Shown here: one piece after another, positions 46,083 to 58,057 of the stretch
Position numbering within the stretch: the first letter of the stretch is position 1
How the letters are laid out: each line of letters opens with the position of its first letter
Origin: Hygrocybe punicea
Lineage: Eukaryota; Basidiomycota; Agaricomycetes; Agaricales; Hygrophoraceae
DNA length: 64,000 nucleotides
NCBI GenBank assembly: GCA_963556145.1
Contig: OY744461.1
Location: 6,520,891-6,584,890 of the forward strand
Direction: 5' to 3'
Notes under the pieces: generated by a model
The model's input: only the letters and a program-made list of their open reading frames with translations
Database searches by the model: none
Told to the model about the DNA's origin: nothing
Made by a program: the position numbers and the translations under genes

Positions 46083-46530
46083 TAGTCAGTAGAATGAAGA
46101 AAAAAGATAAAGAACACTTACCTAGGGTGCTCTAGCATCCGCACCCATTGTCGCGTCGTTGTTGAAAACAACAAGTCATGTTGAACTCGCGCGCAAGAAT
46201 TTCAACCGGAATTTGCCGATATCCCAAACGGGGTCGAGTTGCCATATAGGGAAGGGTGGCTGGAATTTCTTATCATTATTACATGTACTACAGCACCTCA
46301 ATGGCCAGGGCAAGACCCTGAAGAGATGTAAGTATGATATACCTACCCCACAGGGAGTTTTTGTATTTTATTCCATTTTATATGAGGAGATATTCACAAT
46401 GCATTCTATGCCTCTGCCAAAAATGGACCCTTAAACACCTAACTTTGCGACTACACATCTGAAAAATCTAAAATTAATTCTAGGGGTACTAAGGCAGGTG
46501 TACATTGTGTTCCAGACAAGTGCCTGGTAG
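46083..46530 (+). repeat. Repeat R copy 3, right part
   Basis: R resumes with TAGTCAGTAGAATGAAG and follows copy 1 to CCAGACAAGTGCCTGGTAG, then stops abruptly at 46530 where GTTGCCGCGGCTCGG begins. The second arm of the palindrome is missing here. Confidence 0.75.
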
Positions 46531-46968
46531 TGTTGCCGCGGCTCGGCTAACCACGAGCGGACTTTAAAAACCGCGGCTTATCTCCAAAATGGCCAGGCTG
46601 GCCACACTGCCCAATCGGAAGCCCCGACTTCGGCCGAGTCAGCTGCCGAGGTCGGCTTGAACCATTTTTAATATTTTAAATTCCACTTTTATGCCTAACC
46701 TGCACATTGTGATGCACTTCGCCACTAAAAAGTCCATAATCAAGATGCGGAGTTCATACAAATCCAACTGCCAACGAAGATGACTACAAACGGGTACGCC
46801 TACAGGCTACTGTACAGAAAGGAAGATGGGGTATGCAGTGTCCAAATAATATATAGCAACTATTCAGAGGAGTTTAGAGCCGGCTGGAGGTGAAGGTGAA
46901 ATGCTGTTCTGAGAGCGTAACCTGTACATAACTCGTTGTTAATCCAGTGAATATAGATGTGTTGGTAC
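46531..46968. other. GC-rich junction and spacer
   Basis: 46535-46660 is GC-rich with short palindromes (GGCCAGGCTGGCC, CCGCGG twice) and may be the edge of another insertion that truncated R copy 3. The rest is the 3' flank of the casein-kinase-like gene. Confidence 0.35.
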
Positions 46969-48032
46969 TTACCTCATACGGTGTGTGAGGGCGGGATGTT
47001 TGCGTTTGCGCTTAGGAGTGCTATCCCAAAGTTCCGTCCTGCTCAATGGTGTGGAGATTGAGCCACCAGCAACATCCCAATCGAATGCTGGATTACTCTG
47101 GAACCCCGCCTGTGATAAGAGATTGTTGAAAAGGTTGCGAAAGTGATTATAATCAGGTTTTTCGTCGAAAGCGAGTGAGCGACTTTGTTCAAGAAAAGTA
47201 TGAAATTCCACTGGGAGCGACTGGTATAAGTCATGTGTTGCGATTCCTCGTTTGCTTTTGAGAATGCCCTGCCCCAGGCCCTGCCATGGCAAACATCCAC
47301 GAAGAAAGTATATGAGAATGTAAGCGAGAGACTCTAGATCGTCCCGCCTTCCAAGCTCCAAGCCCAAGTGACTATTAATGGATGCGAAGTTAGCGGTTCC
47401 GATGAGGCCAAGACCCTTGTTAAACGGAATGTGCAGGTGCGTATTGGGATCCCTAAACTCATTTGATAGCCCAAAATCGATGAGGTGCACCAGGTTGGCA
47501 TGCTTGCCAACACCCATAACGATGTTACTAGGCTTGAGATCGCGATGAATGAAGTTGCGAGTATGGATGTATTGCAGGCGACAGAGCTGGACACGGAAGA
47601 TATCAACCAATCAAGTATGACCTTGGAAGTCAATTTACTTACCAACTTGTCAGCCAGGAGCAGAACAGTTTTCAACGTGAACCGAAAATGGCATTGAACA
47701 AAGAGGTCCTCGAGGGATGGGCCAAGGAGATCAACCACCATCACATCGAAGCCACCTTCCATGCCAAACCAATGGACACAAGGGATACCAATTCCTCCGC
47801 TAAGCCTCTTGTAGACGTGAAACTCGTGGTCTAGAGTGCGATCCTTTCCATCCAGTGGCTCAAGTTTAATGGCAAAGTCTTCCCCTGACAAAATGTTGCA
47901 CGCATGGTATATTTCATCTGTTTACCCAGGCTTGTGAGTAAATTATGAAGAGAGTTAGTTGGACCTACGGGTGGACCCGGAAGCGACTATTCCATGCAAC
48001 CTATATCTACCGGCTAATCGAACAAGTTTCAT
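46969..48032 (-). CDS. Casein kinase 1-like protein kinase, 318 aa
   Basis: Three exons without stops: 48032-47969, 47917-47643 and 47586-46969. Joining exon 1 to exon 2 rebuilds a CK1 glycine loop (GIVASGSTHEIYHACNI), and ATP lysine Lys39 sits in FAIKLE. The catalytic loop is HRDLKPSN (Asp129), the Mg loop DFGLSNEF (Asp150), and the CK1-type activation segment is GTANFASINSHLGLELGRRD, where most CK1 enzymes have GTARYASIN. The C-terminus is a short basic tail (PKRKRKHP), a possible nuclear signal. CK1 enzymes phosphorylate primed Ser/Thr sites and act in DNA repair, trafficking and clock control. The protein is shorter and more divergent than HRR25-type CK1, so it is probably one of the expanded mushroom CK1 paralogues. 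It appears intact among transposons. Confidence 0.88.
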
Positions 48033-50327
48033 GAAGATTGTACTATTTCACAGTGGGGACAATCAGAGTATGTACGCACAGAATATTAGACATTACTCAC
48101 TATACAAAAGAGAGAAGTTGATGATACACGAAAACGAACCCAGTTCAAGTTGGACGTTTAACTCCGCAGGGTTCACATGCAATTATCACGTGCCAATGTC
48201 AATCGTATTAAGTGAAACATATTACTATTAAGGCTTCTAGTCACTGCACTTTCTGTCTTCAGTATCCAGCTTCTTTGTTTTTGACTGGGCTGAAATAATA
48301 TCAAGTACACGACTTACCCTGCGACCCTGATCACCCTTTCCCTTTTAACCATTCACAACAAACTGCAATAGAGTGGGCACGGTGGGCTCGTGCAAGCAGG
48401 CAGTGGCCATACATGAAGCGGCGGTGGTCTGTTGGCCTGCAGTAAGAGCAGTTGCCATGTTAAGAGTGTGTTGATGGGGATTGTTAGGTCAAGGTTAATA
48501 AGTCGAGGGCGGAGGTGCATACTGCCTCCAATGACTCACTGAAGCGTCGAGCGGTCGATCGGGTACGCAGCTAAGCACTCTTTCCGATGACTCGAAGGCC
48601 CATTGAATCGGGCTGGTGAGCCGTGTTGTTGGGTCCGCGTCATAGATTGAGTGCCCAAAAGTTGAGAAATTTTCTCAATCGCAGTGGCAGATCCACCTGA
48701 AATTTGAGTTAGAAGAGGATGATGATGACCTCAGGAACCATCAGTCAGTCATCAACGTTGTCAACAGTGGAGACACACCGTTTTCGTAGTATGTAGAATC
48801 GCATCAATTTTGTCCTAGTCTTCGCATGACCGTTTCTACGTCCACAAGTAAATTTGAAGCACCTTATGCAAATAATTGATAACAGAGTAGGTAGCAGGAA
48901 AGGGGGAGTAGGCCATGGAGCAAGGGGAATGTTACAGGAAAGTTTGAGTGAAAAATATAATTAAAAACGTCCAAGTTCCATCCTGTATCTCCTAAAAGTC
49001 GTTAGAGGTTGAACGGGTGGTCTAAACAATGGTACTCACCACCGTTGAGGATGTTTGGATGGCTACAAGTCAAGCGGATCCTCCGCTTGTCAAAACCCTG
49101 TAGAACATACTGTATATTGTGAGGTTTTCACAACTAAGGAAAACAGAGACAGAGAGATTCACTTACCGAGCAAGGAAACCCACGAAAATAGCAATGTAAA
49201 CCACCAAAACACACTTCCAAATGTTTACGTTCAGCTGATTGTAATCACGGTTGCGGCAAAGGGCGTAGTGGTGGTGGTGGAGGTGAACTTCGCCGTTCAC
49301 ATTGTATATATCAATCTGAGCATTGCCAACATTGTCGGCGGTGTACGAGACGTCTCTGGGCATGAGGTGGTGGTGTGTGAGTAATGGAATGCGAGGAGGA
49401 TAAAGTGCGAGAATAAAGTGCAAGGACAAGCGCGTCCTAAAGTCACGCGTCCAAAAAGGCAAGTACTTGGATAAGACCTGAAAACACTCGTTTACGAGTG
49501 AAAATAATTTACACAGACACGGTAAAAAAAGAACTCATCTTATTAGACATCCCATCATACTGATTTTTCACACTTGGCCACCAAGGATAGGTATCCCTGG
49601 TGTATTGTAGCATAAACAGTCCCTTTGAAGCCGAAACCAGCAAACACGATTCCTACCTCCACATCTTCTGCCGCCACCACCACCACACGTTCCTTCCACC
49701 CAGTTCCAATGCTTATAATTTGCCAACATACCTTCTTCAGATCGAGTACACATATGATAACATGTATACTCGATTTTATCACCTTCCAACGAAAGACTAT
49801 CTTGAAATAGTCCCGTTCACAAAGAGTCGCTCTTAGAAAATGAAGCGATTAAGCTATAACTTGAAACAGCAGTAAAATGAATTATCATCCTCCGGCTTTC
49901 CTGGTGAACACGGGGAAAAATGATAATGTACCTGTGAACTTCGGTCCTTGTCAGCACCATGCCATTTGTGGTCAACTTCGCATCAGCATCGTTCCCATAC
50001 TTGGCGCCCCGGTTCTTCTGTCATCATAGATGTTACTTGTCACCAGGTGTTGGCTTTGTTGTACACACTGGCTTCATTGGCATTGTGTCGTCAGATCCCC
50101 TTTGTCTTGTAAGAACATCATGATTCAAAGGAGTGGAAGAGAACCGTAGGGCTCAGGAAACAGTGTCTCTCCCTTTGATCCTGAGCGGTGTGAGAGGAGC
50201 TTGTAGAGCTTTAGAAAAGGTGGCACAGCAAACATTGGCGGAAAACTCTCAATTAGGAAGCATATTCTAAATCTAAATCTATACGGTAGACGAATTACAC
50301 TATTGAGTATATGCCAGGACCCCCGAG
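48033..50327. other. Spacer with possible small genes
   Basis: No gene is secure. On the minus strand 49462-49163 encodes about 100 residues with NVGNAQIDIYNVNGEVH, a His cluster and a C-terminal hydrophobic stretch (CVLVVYIAIFVGFLA) that could span a membrane. 49782-49555 is a short frame with VVVVAAEDVEVGIVFAGFG. Neither is recognised. 48360-48680 is moderately GC-rich without RNA-gene hallmarks. Confidence 0.3.
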
Positions 50328-53175
50328 TCAATCTTCGTCGCAAGTGATGGATTGAATGGCACAGTCCAAGCCATCTTGAAAATCTCCCTCGAGTAACTTC
50401 TGCAGGAGGTCATCCTCTGGGTCATCCACAACCATTAACTTCTCTGGCATCATCCAAGCATCTGTAAAATTGAGACGGTCTTGCTTCAGATGAAATTTTA
50501 CCATCTGGAGAGCTTCCATCAGGAGAAGACTGATCCGATTCCTCCGCTTGGTGTCTGTTTCAGCACTCGAGGAAAATATACGTTCACAAGGAACAGCAGA
50601 TGCTTGAATTGGAAGATAGTTTATGGCTATCGCAAAAAGGGTGGGGAAATAAGGTCCGTTAACCTACAATACCTTTTAGTATTTGATGTATACTCAATGT
50701 CACTGCGTACCTCCCAAAATTTGAGAATGTCAACATTCTTTGGCGACACTGGCACCGTGATATAAGCCTGATACTCTTGATCAACGGTTTGCACATCCTC
50801 GCTAGATCTACCAATCTCCATGTCGTCACCAAGGCCATATTGTGCTGCAAGTGACATATATTTCGGCATCTCTCTGGCATCCTGGTCTGCTTCGGGGGTC
50901 TGTGTTGGCTGTTCTTCAGTGTTACTGACTTTCTTGCGGTATTTAATCATCTTTTGAAAGTAGTGAGAATGTTTCAAAGCATAGCGCCACATAAATAGAC
51001 TTGCCATTTGACAAATCTTCGATTCGGCCATTTGGATGTATTCCATGTCCCAATGTTTCTTGATCCAGTTCATGCACATCGCGGGGTTTAGGACTGTATA
51101 TGGTTATTAGATATTGGCACCTCGGAATCCACGTAAGTATTTACCCATTGCAATAATATATGCCGGAGTGTGATCCATTTGGCCATAATACCTAGTAGCC
51201 CAATCTAGCCCAGGTTGGATGACCGGCTTCAAATTTGGGTGTTCCAGAATCATTTTATCCCACATTGACATGAATGACTCAAACGCAGGGATGGCGCCGG
51301 ACAATATTGGCGTTCTCTCGCCCGACATCACTTGCTGTACTACATGAGGGACCTGTTGGTAGAATACAGAATCAGGGTATGTCTCATGGCCCACTTCGTT
51401 ACTTACACTCAAAACAACCTCTATATCCTGCATCTTGGACCAGTCACGAGAAGAGAGTTGGTCCTTTGCAAGGTCGTTGTTGTTAGGAAGAGCGAGGAAG
51501 TAATCAACCGCCTGGTAAATTACTTTTAGCAAGGAAAAGGAAATTCAGTGAAATGGGGGCATACCGGGCGAAGCTCACGGAGTCTGTTTAGCATGTGATA
51601 AACAGAATCCCATCGCGTCTTCACATCTCGCAAGAGCTGCAGATGCTTAACTTTGACGATTTTAGGAGGATTCCCTTCCTTGAACCACCCCTTAGCATTG
51701 CCGTTTGTGATTACCTCACTGAAGGCATCTCGCCGCGAGCCTGACCCTCGAATAGCTCGGACAACCGCGCGAGCACGAGATATGGGATTAGGTGCCACCG
51801 GTTCAGTGTCCATAAGAGCAGGGGTGTCAGTTGTACCAGTATTAGAAATGCCAAGTATGACTCACCCAGAACTAAGGTCGACGACGTGACTGTAACACAT
51901 GATCTTGCATTCAGCCACATCAAAAGCAATATCACGACCTGTAAATATCCTTTCAAGCGCCCTCATCATAGTCTCGTTGTTTGATGCATTGTCCAAAGTG
52001 AAATGCCCAGCCTAAGTTGAAAAATGTGTCGACTCAGAATTGTCTCCCTGTTAGTTTTCACTTAATAGGCTTACCTTAATGGTGATCCCAGCCCTGTCAA
52101 GAAGTTGTATGACCGTTGCAGCAAGTGATTCGCCATCATGACTGCCACGGAGGCGGTGAAATGCAATTAGTGATGCTTTGAGTTGTAAAGAAGTCGTCCC
52201 CCAAACTTTGGCGATCCAGTGGGCGGTTAGTGCGAGATAAGGGTGGCGGTTTTGATTTGACCACACATCTGCCGTAAACGAAATTTGTCCTACAGAATCC
52301 TACAGAATGTGGATGAGAAACGGTCGGACGGAACAAGGAACACCTACCGCAAGCTGGCCCTTTAGGACCTGAAAATAATTTTTCCACGCTTCAATGATTA
52401 GCTCACACAGCTTCGTTCTGTGAGGAATCATGTTCTCTCTTAAGTCATTTCATAGAAGGATAAGAAGACGCCTAAATTTGGGACATTCAACGAGGTTTAG
52501 AGACTTCAAGAGTAGGCTAACAGTGAGTATAATAACTTCAACTGTAGATAAAAACATACCTGATCATCGGCTATCATGAAATTTAACAATGCCTTGTGAA
52601 AGGTACATTCGTCAAACTTCTCGGGCTCTGATGGAGCCTCACTAGCCATGGTTCCTTGTGATCGAGCTTGCGACACCAGTCCCAGTAATAAAATTTTCCA
52701 TCCTTCTTCCTTCGCTACTGATCTGTATAGTTCAATGTGGTACTTTTCGATATGGGGTCGGAGAGATGTTGTTGAAGTGTTCTTTGAGAACTCGTAATTG
52801 ATGGATGACGACCATTGAGTTGGATTGGCAGCTCTGGCCTCCCTGCCAACGATGTGTCGATAAGTCTGAAAACTGAAGAGGAAATAAAACTTACTTGCAA
52901 AATTTACAGATTTTTTTGCCCATCTCCGGGTCAGTTTCGAAGAAATACTGAATGTCGGCTGCACCCACCTTCCGTACAATAGGGACACTCGGGTTGTTGA
53001 CTTGGATGTCACAGTGACTATCTGTTGTATCTCGAGCGCTCTGACGGGCGTGGGCTGGTGTGGGTTCTTCGGTCTCGCTGCCAGAGACGTCCTCTAGTGG
53101 AAAGTACTCTCCTTCTTCAGGTTCCTGGAGGGCATTGGCTTGGGTATGGTTGACTCGACAAGCGCGGGGTGCCAT
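50328..53175 (-). pseudogene. hAT transposase, inactivated by a stop
   Basis: Exons on the minus strand run from ATG 53175. A BED-type zinc-finger region (KICKFCK, joined by an intron to EARAANPTQWSSS, then LRPHIEKYH) is followed by PHRTKLCELIIEAW, the RNase H-like core (ISFTADVWSNQNRHPYLALT, GHFTLDNASNNET, IMCYSHVVDLSSG, KTRWDSVYHMLNRL) and the C-terminal dimerisation region (SAVPCERIFSSSAETDTKRR, ending ITCDED at 50328). Several short introns are needed. An in-frame TGA (TCA at 52450-52452) interrupts LLILL-NDLREN, where hAT relatives often have Arg. Cut-and-paste with 8-bp target duplication is known for the family. TIRs were not found, so the limits of the element are unknown. Confidence 0.88.
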
Positions 53176-53966
53176 AGTTGATAGTCATAGTAGTAAGTAG
53201 AGGTTACAGGTTACAGAGGCAAATTAGATCTTGCATTTATATAGAGGAAAGTGACTGATCCAATGCTACAGTTTTTTTTTCCCTAGCTGACAGATATCCA
53301 CCTAGTGTTTGAGTCGGTTAGTTAATTTCACTGTGGATTTATGACGTAACACCAATAGTCAGTTAGAATTACACTGTGGCAGCGAACGTGCCAAAAAATG
53401 CCCCCAACTCCACAGAACCACCGAACTCAACAGCAGCAACAGCAAACAATCCCCACAGCTCCTCGGGACACACCAGTAGGGGTAAACATTAAAAGACTGA
53501 ACATATCATTGTCAACGGGTCCAAAACGAATTTCTGAGGCATATTGTAGAACAGGTGGGGTTGTAATCCACAGGCAAAAGCTACTCAAATTCAGAAGTCT
53601 ATAGTCCATGGGAATCCACATCGCCGCGAACATAATCCACACTGTGGCGAACATAATGAAACGAAAATGCCAACCACGCATGCCCATCAAGCAGTGGCTG
53701 CTGCCACATCACTCTACTGCCGCTCCGCAACCTGCAGATAAAATTATCGTCTCCAATCTTCGGCAAGACGTAAATGAAACTCAAACCTGCTTGTCCTGCT
53801 CCGTAGTAATCACTCATCAGTCGTGTGACACCAGCGACGACTACTTCGTCTGCTGCAGCTGAAGGACAAGTGGCCAGGTTTGTCTAGAATGTCCCATGTA
53901 CATACGGTTTGTTGATTCACAATGAAGGAACGGTGGACCTCGAGGAAGACGTGGAGGGAAGGGAGG
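53176..53966. other. Spacer between hAT and CxC genes
   Basis: 53176-53400 is the 5' flank of the hAT gene. 53440-53966 keeps a few short minus-strand frames, for example DYYGAGQAGLSFIYVLP near 53810, that may be decayed 3' exons of the CxC gene. No other feature is seen. Confidence 0.35.
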
Positions 53967-55430
53967 TCAAAGATGCAAAAATGACCGAGGGATGCCAAAG
54001 ATGGCCGCTGGTATTGAACAAGTTTGATGTCGCGAGAGGTGAGGCTGAGAGCAAGTTGTGATGGCACACATATTCTTCATGTAGTCACGTTGCGAACAAA
54101 ACTTTTGATGTTTTGACGGGAGCGGCTCTTTGCAGTCTTGAACATCGCAACAAGGATGGCCCATATCAATTCTATCTGTGACAGTCGAACGCAATGCCTC
54201 TACCGAACGAGAGTTAGCTATTACTGGAGACAAAAACCAATAGGTATGGGCTCACCGATGACACCAGCTTCATTTTCACGAAGCTTGCAATATAAATTAC
54301 AAGCATGGTTCCAGTATTCCTGTCCAGGGCCTACCATTGCTGCTGTCCGCAATTCAAGAGCAGCTCGAAGCCGTTGGGCTTGGTCGGCAGCGGCATGTGG
54401 TAGGCTGAGAGTGGCATTGCATTCGTTGCGATCTAACAGCAGTGCATGGATAAAAAATGCATCCCAAACGTGATTGCAGGTCATCGTGAATTTGTATGGC
54501 CATTCTAATGGCAAGATCTGAGCTGTCAGGTGGTCAACATTGAGATTGTATATCCGTGCCAAGTTCGTTGCCGAAACCCTTGAAAATTCATGAAGAAGAT
54601 GCGAAAACATTTTTATTATTTGTGCTCACCACGTGCACACCATCATATTCGCAAATCTTTCAATAAGGCATGTCTCGACGAAGTAGTGCATCGAAATCTG
54701 AACAATTGGAGAAACCCCAGGATAATACGAGCAAGTGGTTTCATCTTGATGAACATAATAATTGGAATAATATCGGGTCTTGCAAGCTATACGGGTGATC
54801 AACAAGCAACGCCATAACCGTATGAAGAGTAAGATTTACTGATACATATTGCTGAATACGACCAAACAGGTATTGCTCCCATATCCTGCGTAAACAAGAC
54901 AGCTTCGTAGCGCGTGAGATCCACAAGTTCCTGAGTATTCGTTTTAAGCGGTCCTCTCGAGTTGATGCTGCACTTAAGGTCCGAACAGACATTGATTGGT
55001 GGGAAAAGGTCATAAAAACCTGTAATGCGAGTTTACATTATAGTCCTAAAGGTGTTTAAGTGATGATCAGCTTACCGATGCCAAAGTCGAGGCCATGTTC
55101 AAGGAATAATGGCAGGAGAGATGCATTTCTTAGTGGTGCGTTGTACTGGTTATCCTCATGATTCCTCCATGCAACAAGGAATAACAGGCGAAGACTCCTC
55201 CAGATCTCCGACACCACTCCTCCATCAACAGCGAGTACAACTCCAAGGAAGCTAGTAGCATCAGCAGGGAGACGGAGAGGGGGATCAGATGATTCTGGCG
55301 ATTGGCTCCATGAGAGGCATTGACGAAGATGGGAAATGACTGAAATGAATGTTGCGAGTTGAAAGAATGATAGAACCTGAACAATGTCGGGATTTTCATT
55401 GAGAACTTCGAGCAACAGTGATAGCGACAT
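53967..55430 (-). CDS. CxC5/CxC6 cysteine-cluster protein (KDZ-transposon-associated), 419 aa
   Basis: Five exons without stops: 55430-55076, 55019-54846, 54786-54630, 54578-54256 and 54217-53967. The N-terminal 115 residues are helical. A CxC5-like region follows (AVLFTQDMGAIPVW, SCKTRYYSNYYVHQDETT, VETCLIERFANMMVCTW), then a helical part (NHVWDAFFIHALLLDR). A CxC6-like cluster ends the protein (HPCCDVQDCKEPLPSKHQ, KFCSQRDYMKNMCAI, HQTCSIPA), probably binding zinc. In fungi such proteins accompany KDZ transposases. No KDZ transposase is in the neighbourhood; hAT and a foldback element flank it. The C-terminus may originally have extended further, since relatives usually continue past this cluster. 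Confidence 0.72.
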
Positions 55431-55526
55431 GATAAAAGTGAAGGAGTTGAATTACTAATAAGATTCGCAACCGGTTGCTAAGCATTGAATGATTACATAA
55501 GTACTCAAAAAAATGTGATCGGTCTC

Positions 55527-57829
55527 CACCTAACCTTCCCACACTACAAGTCAAATGATACTAGGTGACGGCTGTTGCCGTCTAGTATAGTTTGACTTGA
55601 TTGCCTTATTTCTCTACTCCAGCAATATCCCCAGCAATACCGGGAACATTGTTACTACTAGTTGTAGATTAGATAATGATATCTGTCCAAAACGGGGATC
55701 AGGTTCGCTTTCCACCGCTGTCAGGGACCCTCGAGCTCACTGTCAGCAACAGCGAGCTCGACTTACTCACTCTCCCCCCGTCTTTTCAAGCTGATTTTTA
55801 TATATATAATATATTTATTCTTGTACTTACTATAGATAGACTAATATACATGATAATACAGCAAATAAAAGAGAAATAAAAGAAACAAAAAATAAGGATA
55901 CATGAGGTGCTACCATTGAACCGGTGGGTACTCACCTTCACAGAGGTGTCACATCGGGTCCACTGGTGATGGGTAAGGGCGCCAGAGGGGCGGGAAGGAC
56001 GCGGGGAGCAGGGGAGGATGGCCAGCCTGGGGTGGTGGAAGTGGGTGGTGGGGAAGCGGCCGGTAAACGAGATGGGTGGTGACTGGAGTAAGGAGAGGGG
56101 TGGGGGAGGGTTCCTGGCCCCAAACGAGGAACAGGGAGGGATCAGTAAATGGGGGAAAGAGCAGGAATGGGCGGGTACTCACCTGCGCCATTGGGCCCCC
56201 CACGGCCCTCCCTGTATTCCACCGTTAATAAAAACATGGGGGACATCATCTTTGATGTCCCCAGCGGCCCCGTCATTGGTTTCGCCGTCCCAATCGGTCC
56301 CGTCATCAAGTTGCGCGAGGGTGGTGATGGCGGCAGTTCCAGCGATGATACCTCGAAGACGACGATGCTGTTGACGACGCCACTGCCGTGGGCAACCCAC
56401 CACATTGCCTCCATCGCATTCGTTGCTGCGCGCCCGATCTGTCGCGGCTAGTTTTAAAGTTCGAGGCCATTGGTTGAAAACGGCGGGGGCGCTCCTACTT
56501 GGTTTTGAGGGCATACAGGGGGGTGGCCTTGGTGCCAATCGTCGCTGTCGTCCTCGTCGTCCTCGTTGCTGTTGTTGTTGAGGCGGTGGGGAGTGGGAGC
56601 GCAGCGGAATGGGGGATGGTGGTGGTAAAAGCCTAAAAGGCATGTGACTGTTCACTTACCTTTTACTACCACATGCCCGCCTCCAAACTCGCCTCCTGCC
56701 ACGCTCCCACTACCCACCCCCTCAACTACGACGGAAACGAGGAGGAGGACGACGACGGCGACGATTGGCGCAGAGACCACCACCCCGGACGTCCTCAAAG
56801 CCGCGCAGGAGCATGCCCGACTTTTTCAACCAACGGTCTCGAACATCGAAACCAGCAGCGGCGGGCTTGGCGCACAGCAACGAACACGATGAAGGCAACA
56901 TGGAGGGTTGCCACCGGCGATGGTGTGGTTAACGGCGGCGGTGTCGTTGAGATATCGCCGTCGCAACCGCCCTAGTCGCCACCCTTGCGCAACTCGATGA
57001 CGGGACCGATTGGGACGGCGAAAACCATGGAATGGACGATGGGGCCGTCTGAGATGACGTCCCCACTTGCTTCATTGAAGGTGGGATATTGGGAGGGCCA
57101 CGGGGGGCCCCTAATGGTACAGGTGAGTACCCATCCCCCTCCTGCTTTTTCCCCACGTACTTACCCCTTCCCGCCGCTTTTTCGGGGCCGGGAGCCCTTC
57201 CCCATCCATCCCCTTTCCATTTCACTCATCCGCCTCACTTCCAGGCCCTTTCCCCGCCATGCATTGCCACCCCCCACTCCATACAATCTTCCCCACCCCC
57301 CATCATCTGTCCCAGCCCTCTAGCGCCCTTTGCCACCAATTTCAGACCCCATCCGGCGCCCCCGCGAAGGTGAGTACCCACCGGTTCAATGGTAGCACCC
57401 CATGTATCCTTATTTTTTGTTTCTTTTATTTCTCTTTTATTTGCTGTATTATCATGTATATTAGTCTATCTATAGTAAGTACAAGAATAAATATATTATA
57501 TACAAAAAAATCAGCTTGAAAAGATGGGGGGAGAGTGAGTAAGTCGAGCTCGCTGTTGCTGACAGTGAGTAAGTCGAGCTCGCTGTTGCTGACAGTGAGC
57601 TCGAGGGTCCCTGACAGCGGCGGAAAGATCCGGGGCAGCGGCGGAAAGCGAACCTGATCCCCATTTTGGACAGATATCATTATCTAATCTACAACTAGTA
57701 GTAACAATGTTCCCGGTATTGCTGGGGATATTGCTGGAGTAGAGAAATAAGGCAATCAAGTCAAACTATACTAGATGGCAACAGCCGTCGCCTAGTATCA
57801 TTTGACTTGTAGTGTGGGAAGGTTAGGTG
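55527..57829. mobile_element. Foldback element C, 2.3 kb, with 8-bp target duplication
   Basis: It is flanked by TCGGTCTC at 55519-55526 and 57830-57837. Both ends read CACCTAACCTTCCCACACTA inward. The outer about 400 bp are closely similar inverted repeats, and weaker inverted similarity continues to a centre near 56650, for example CATCAAGTTGCGCGAGGGTG near 56305 against CACCCTTGCGCAACTCGATG near 56980. The whole element can thus fold into one hairpin. The right arm has a 29-bp duplication (GTGAGTAAGTCGAGCTCGCT) near 57532-57590. The inner part is GC-rich; frames there are compositional. No transposase. The 8-bp duplication suggests a hAT or KDZ/Zisupton enzyme. Confidence 0.85.
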
Positions 57830-58057
57830 TCGGTCTCGTGGACCTAGGTCCCTGGGCAAATTATTGCGGGTGGAGCGGTCCGAGTAGACTTCTGGTTGAG
57901 GCTGAACTCATAGTCATGACTATTTTAGTCGACTTTGTCCCAGGATCAGCTGGGTTGGCTTGGTTACAACACGTGACCGGCTTTGGCTTCCAGCCAGCTT
58001 TTAGCTGAGTTGCAGCAACACTAGATCCAGTTAATAATAGGAATGCTCTTCTCAGGC

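Noticed and set aside
53440..53820. Continuation of the CxC gene as a KDZ transposase
   Set aside because: Only short, unrelated frames are present and no KDZ motifs are visible.
55938..57373. Pro-rich and Arg-rich frames inside element C
   Set aside because: The region is a GC-rich inverted repeat, and frames appear symmetrically on both arms and strands.
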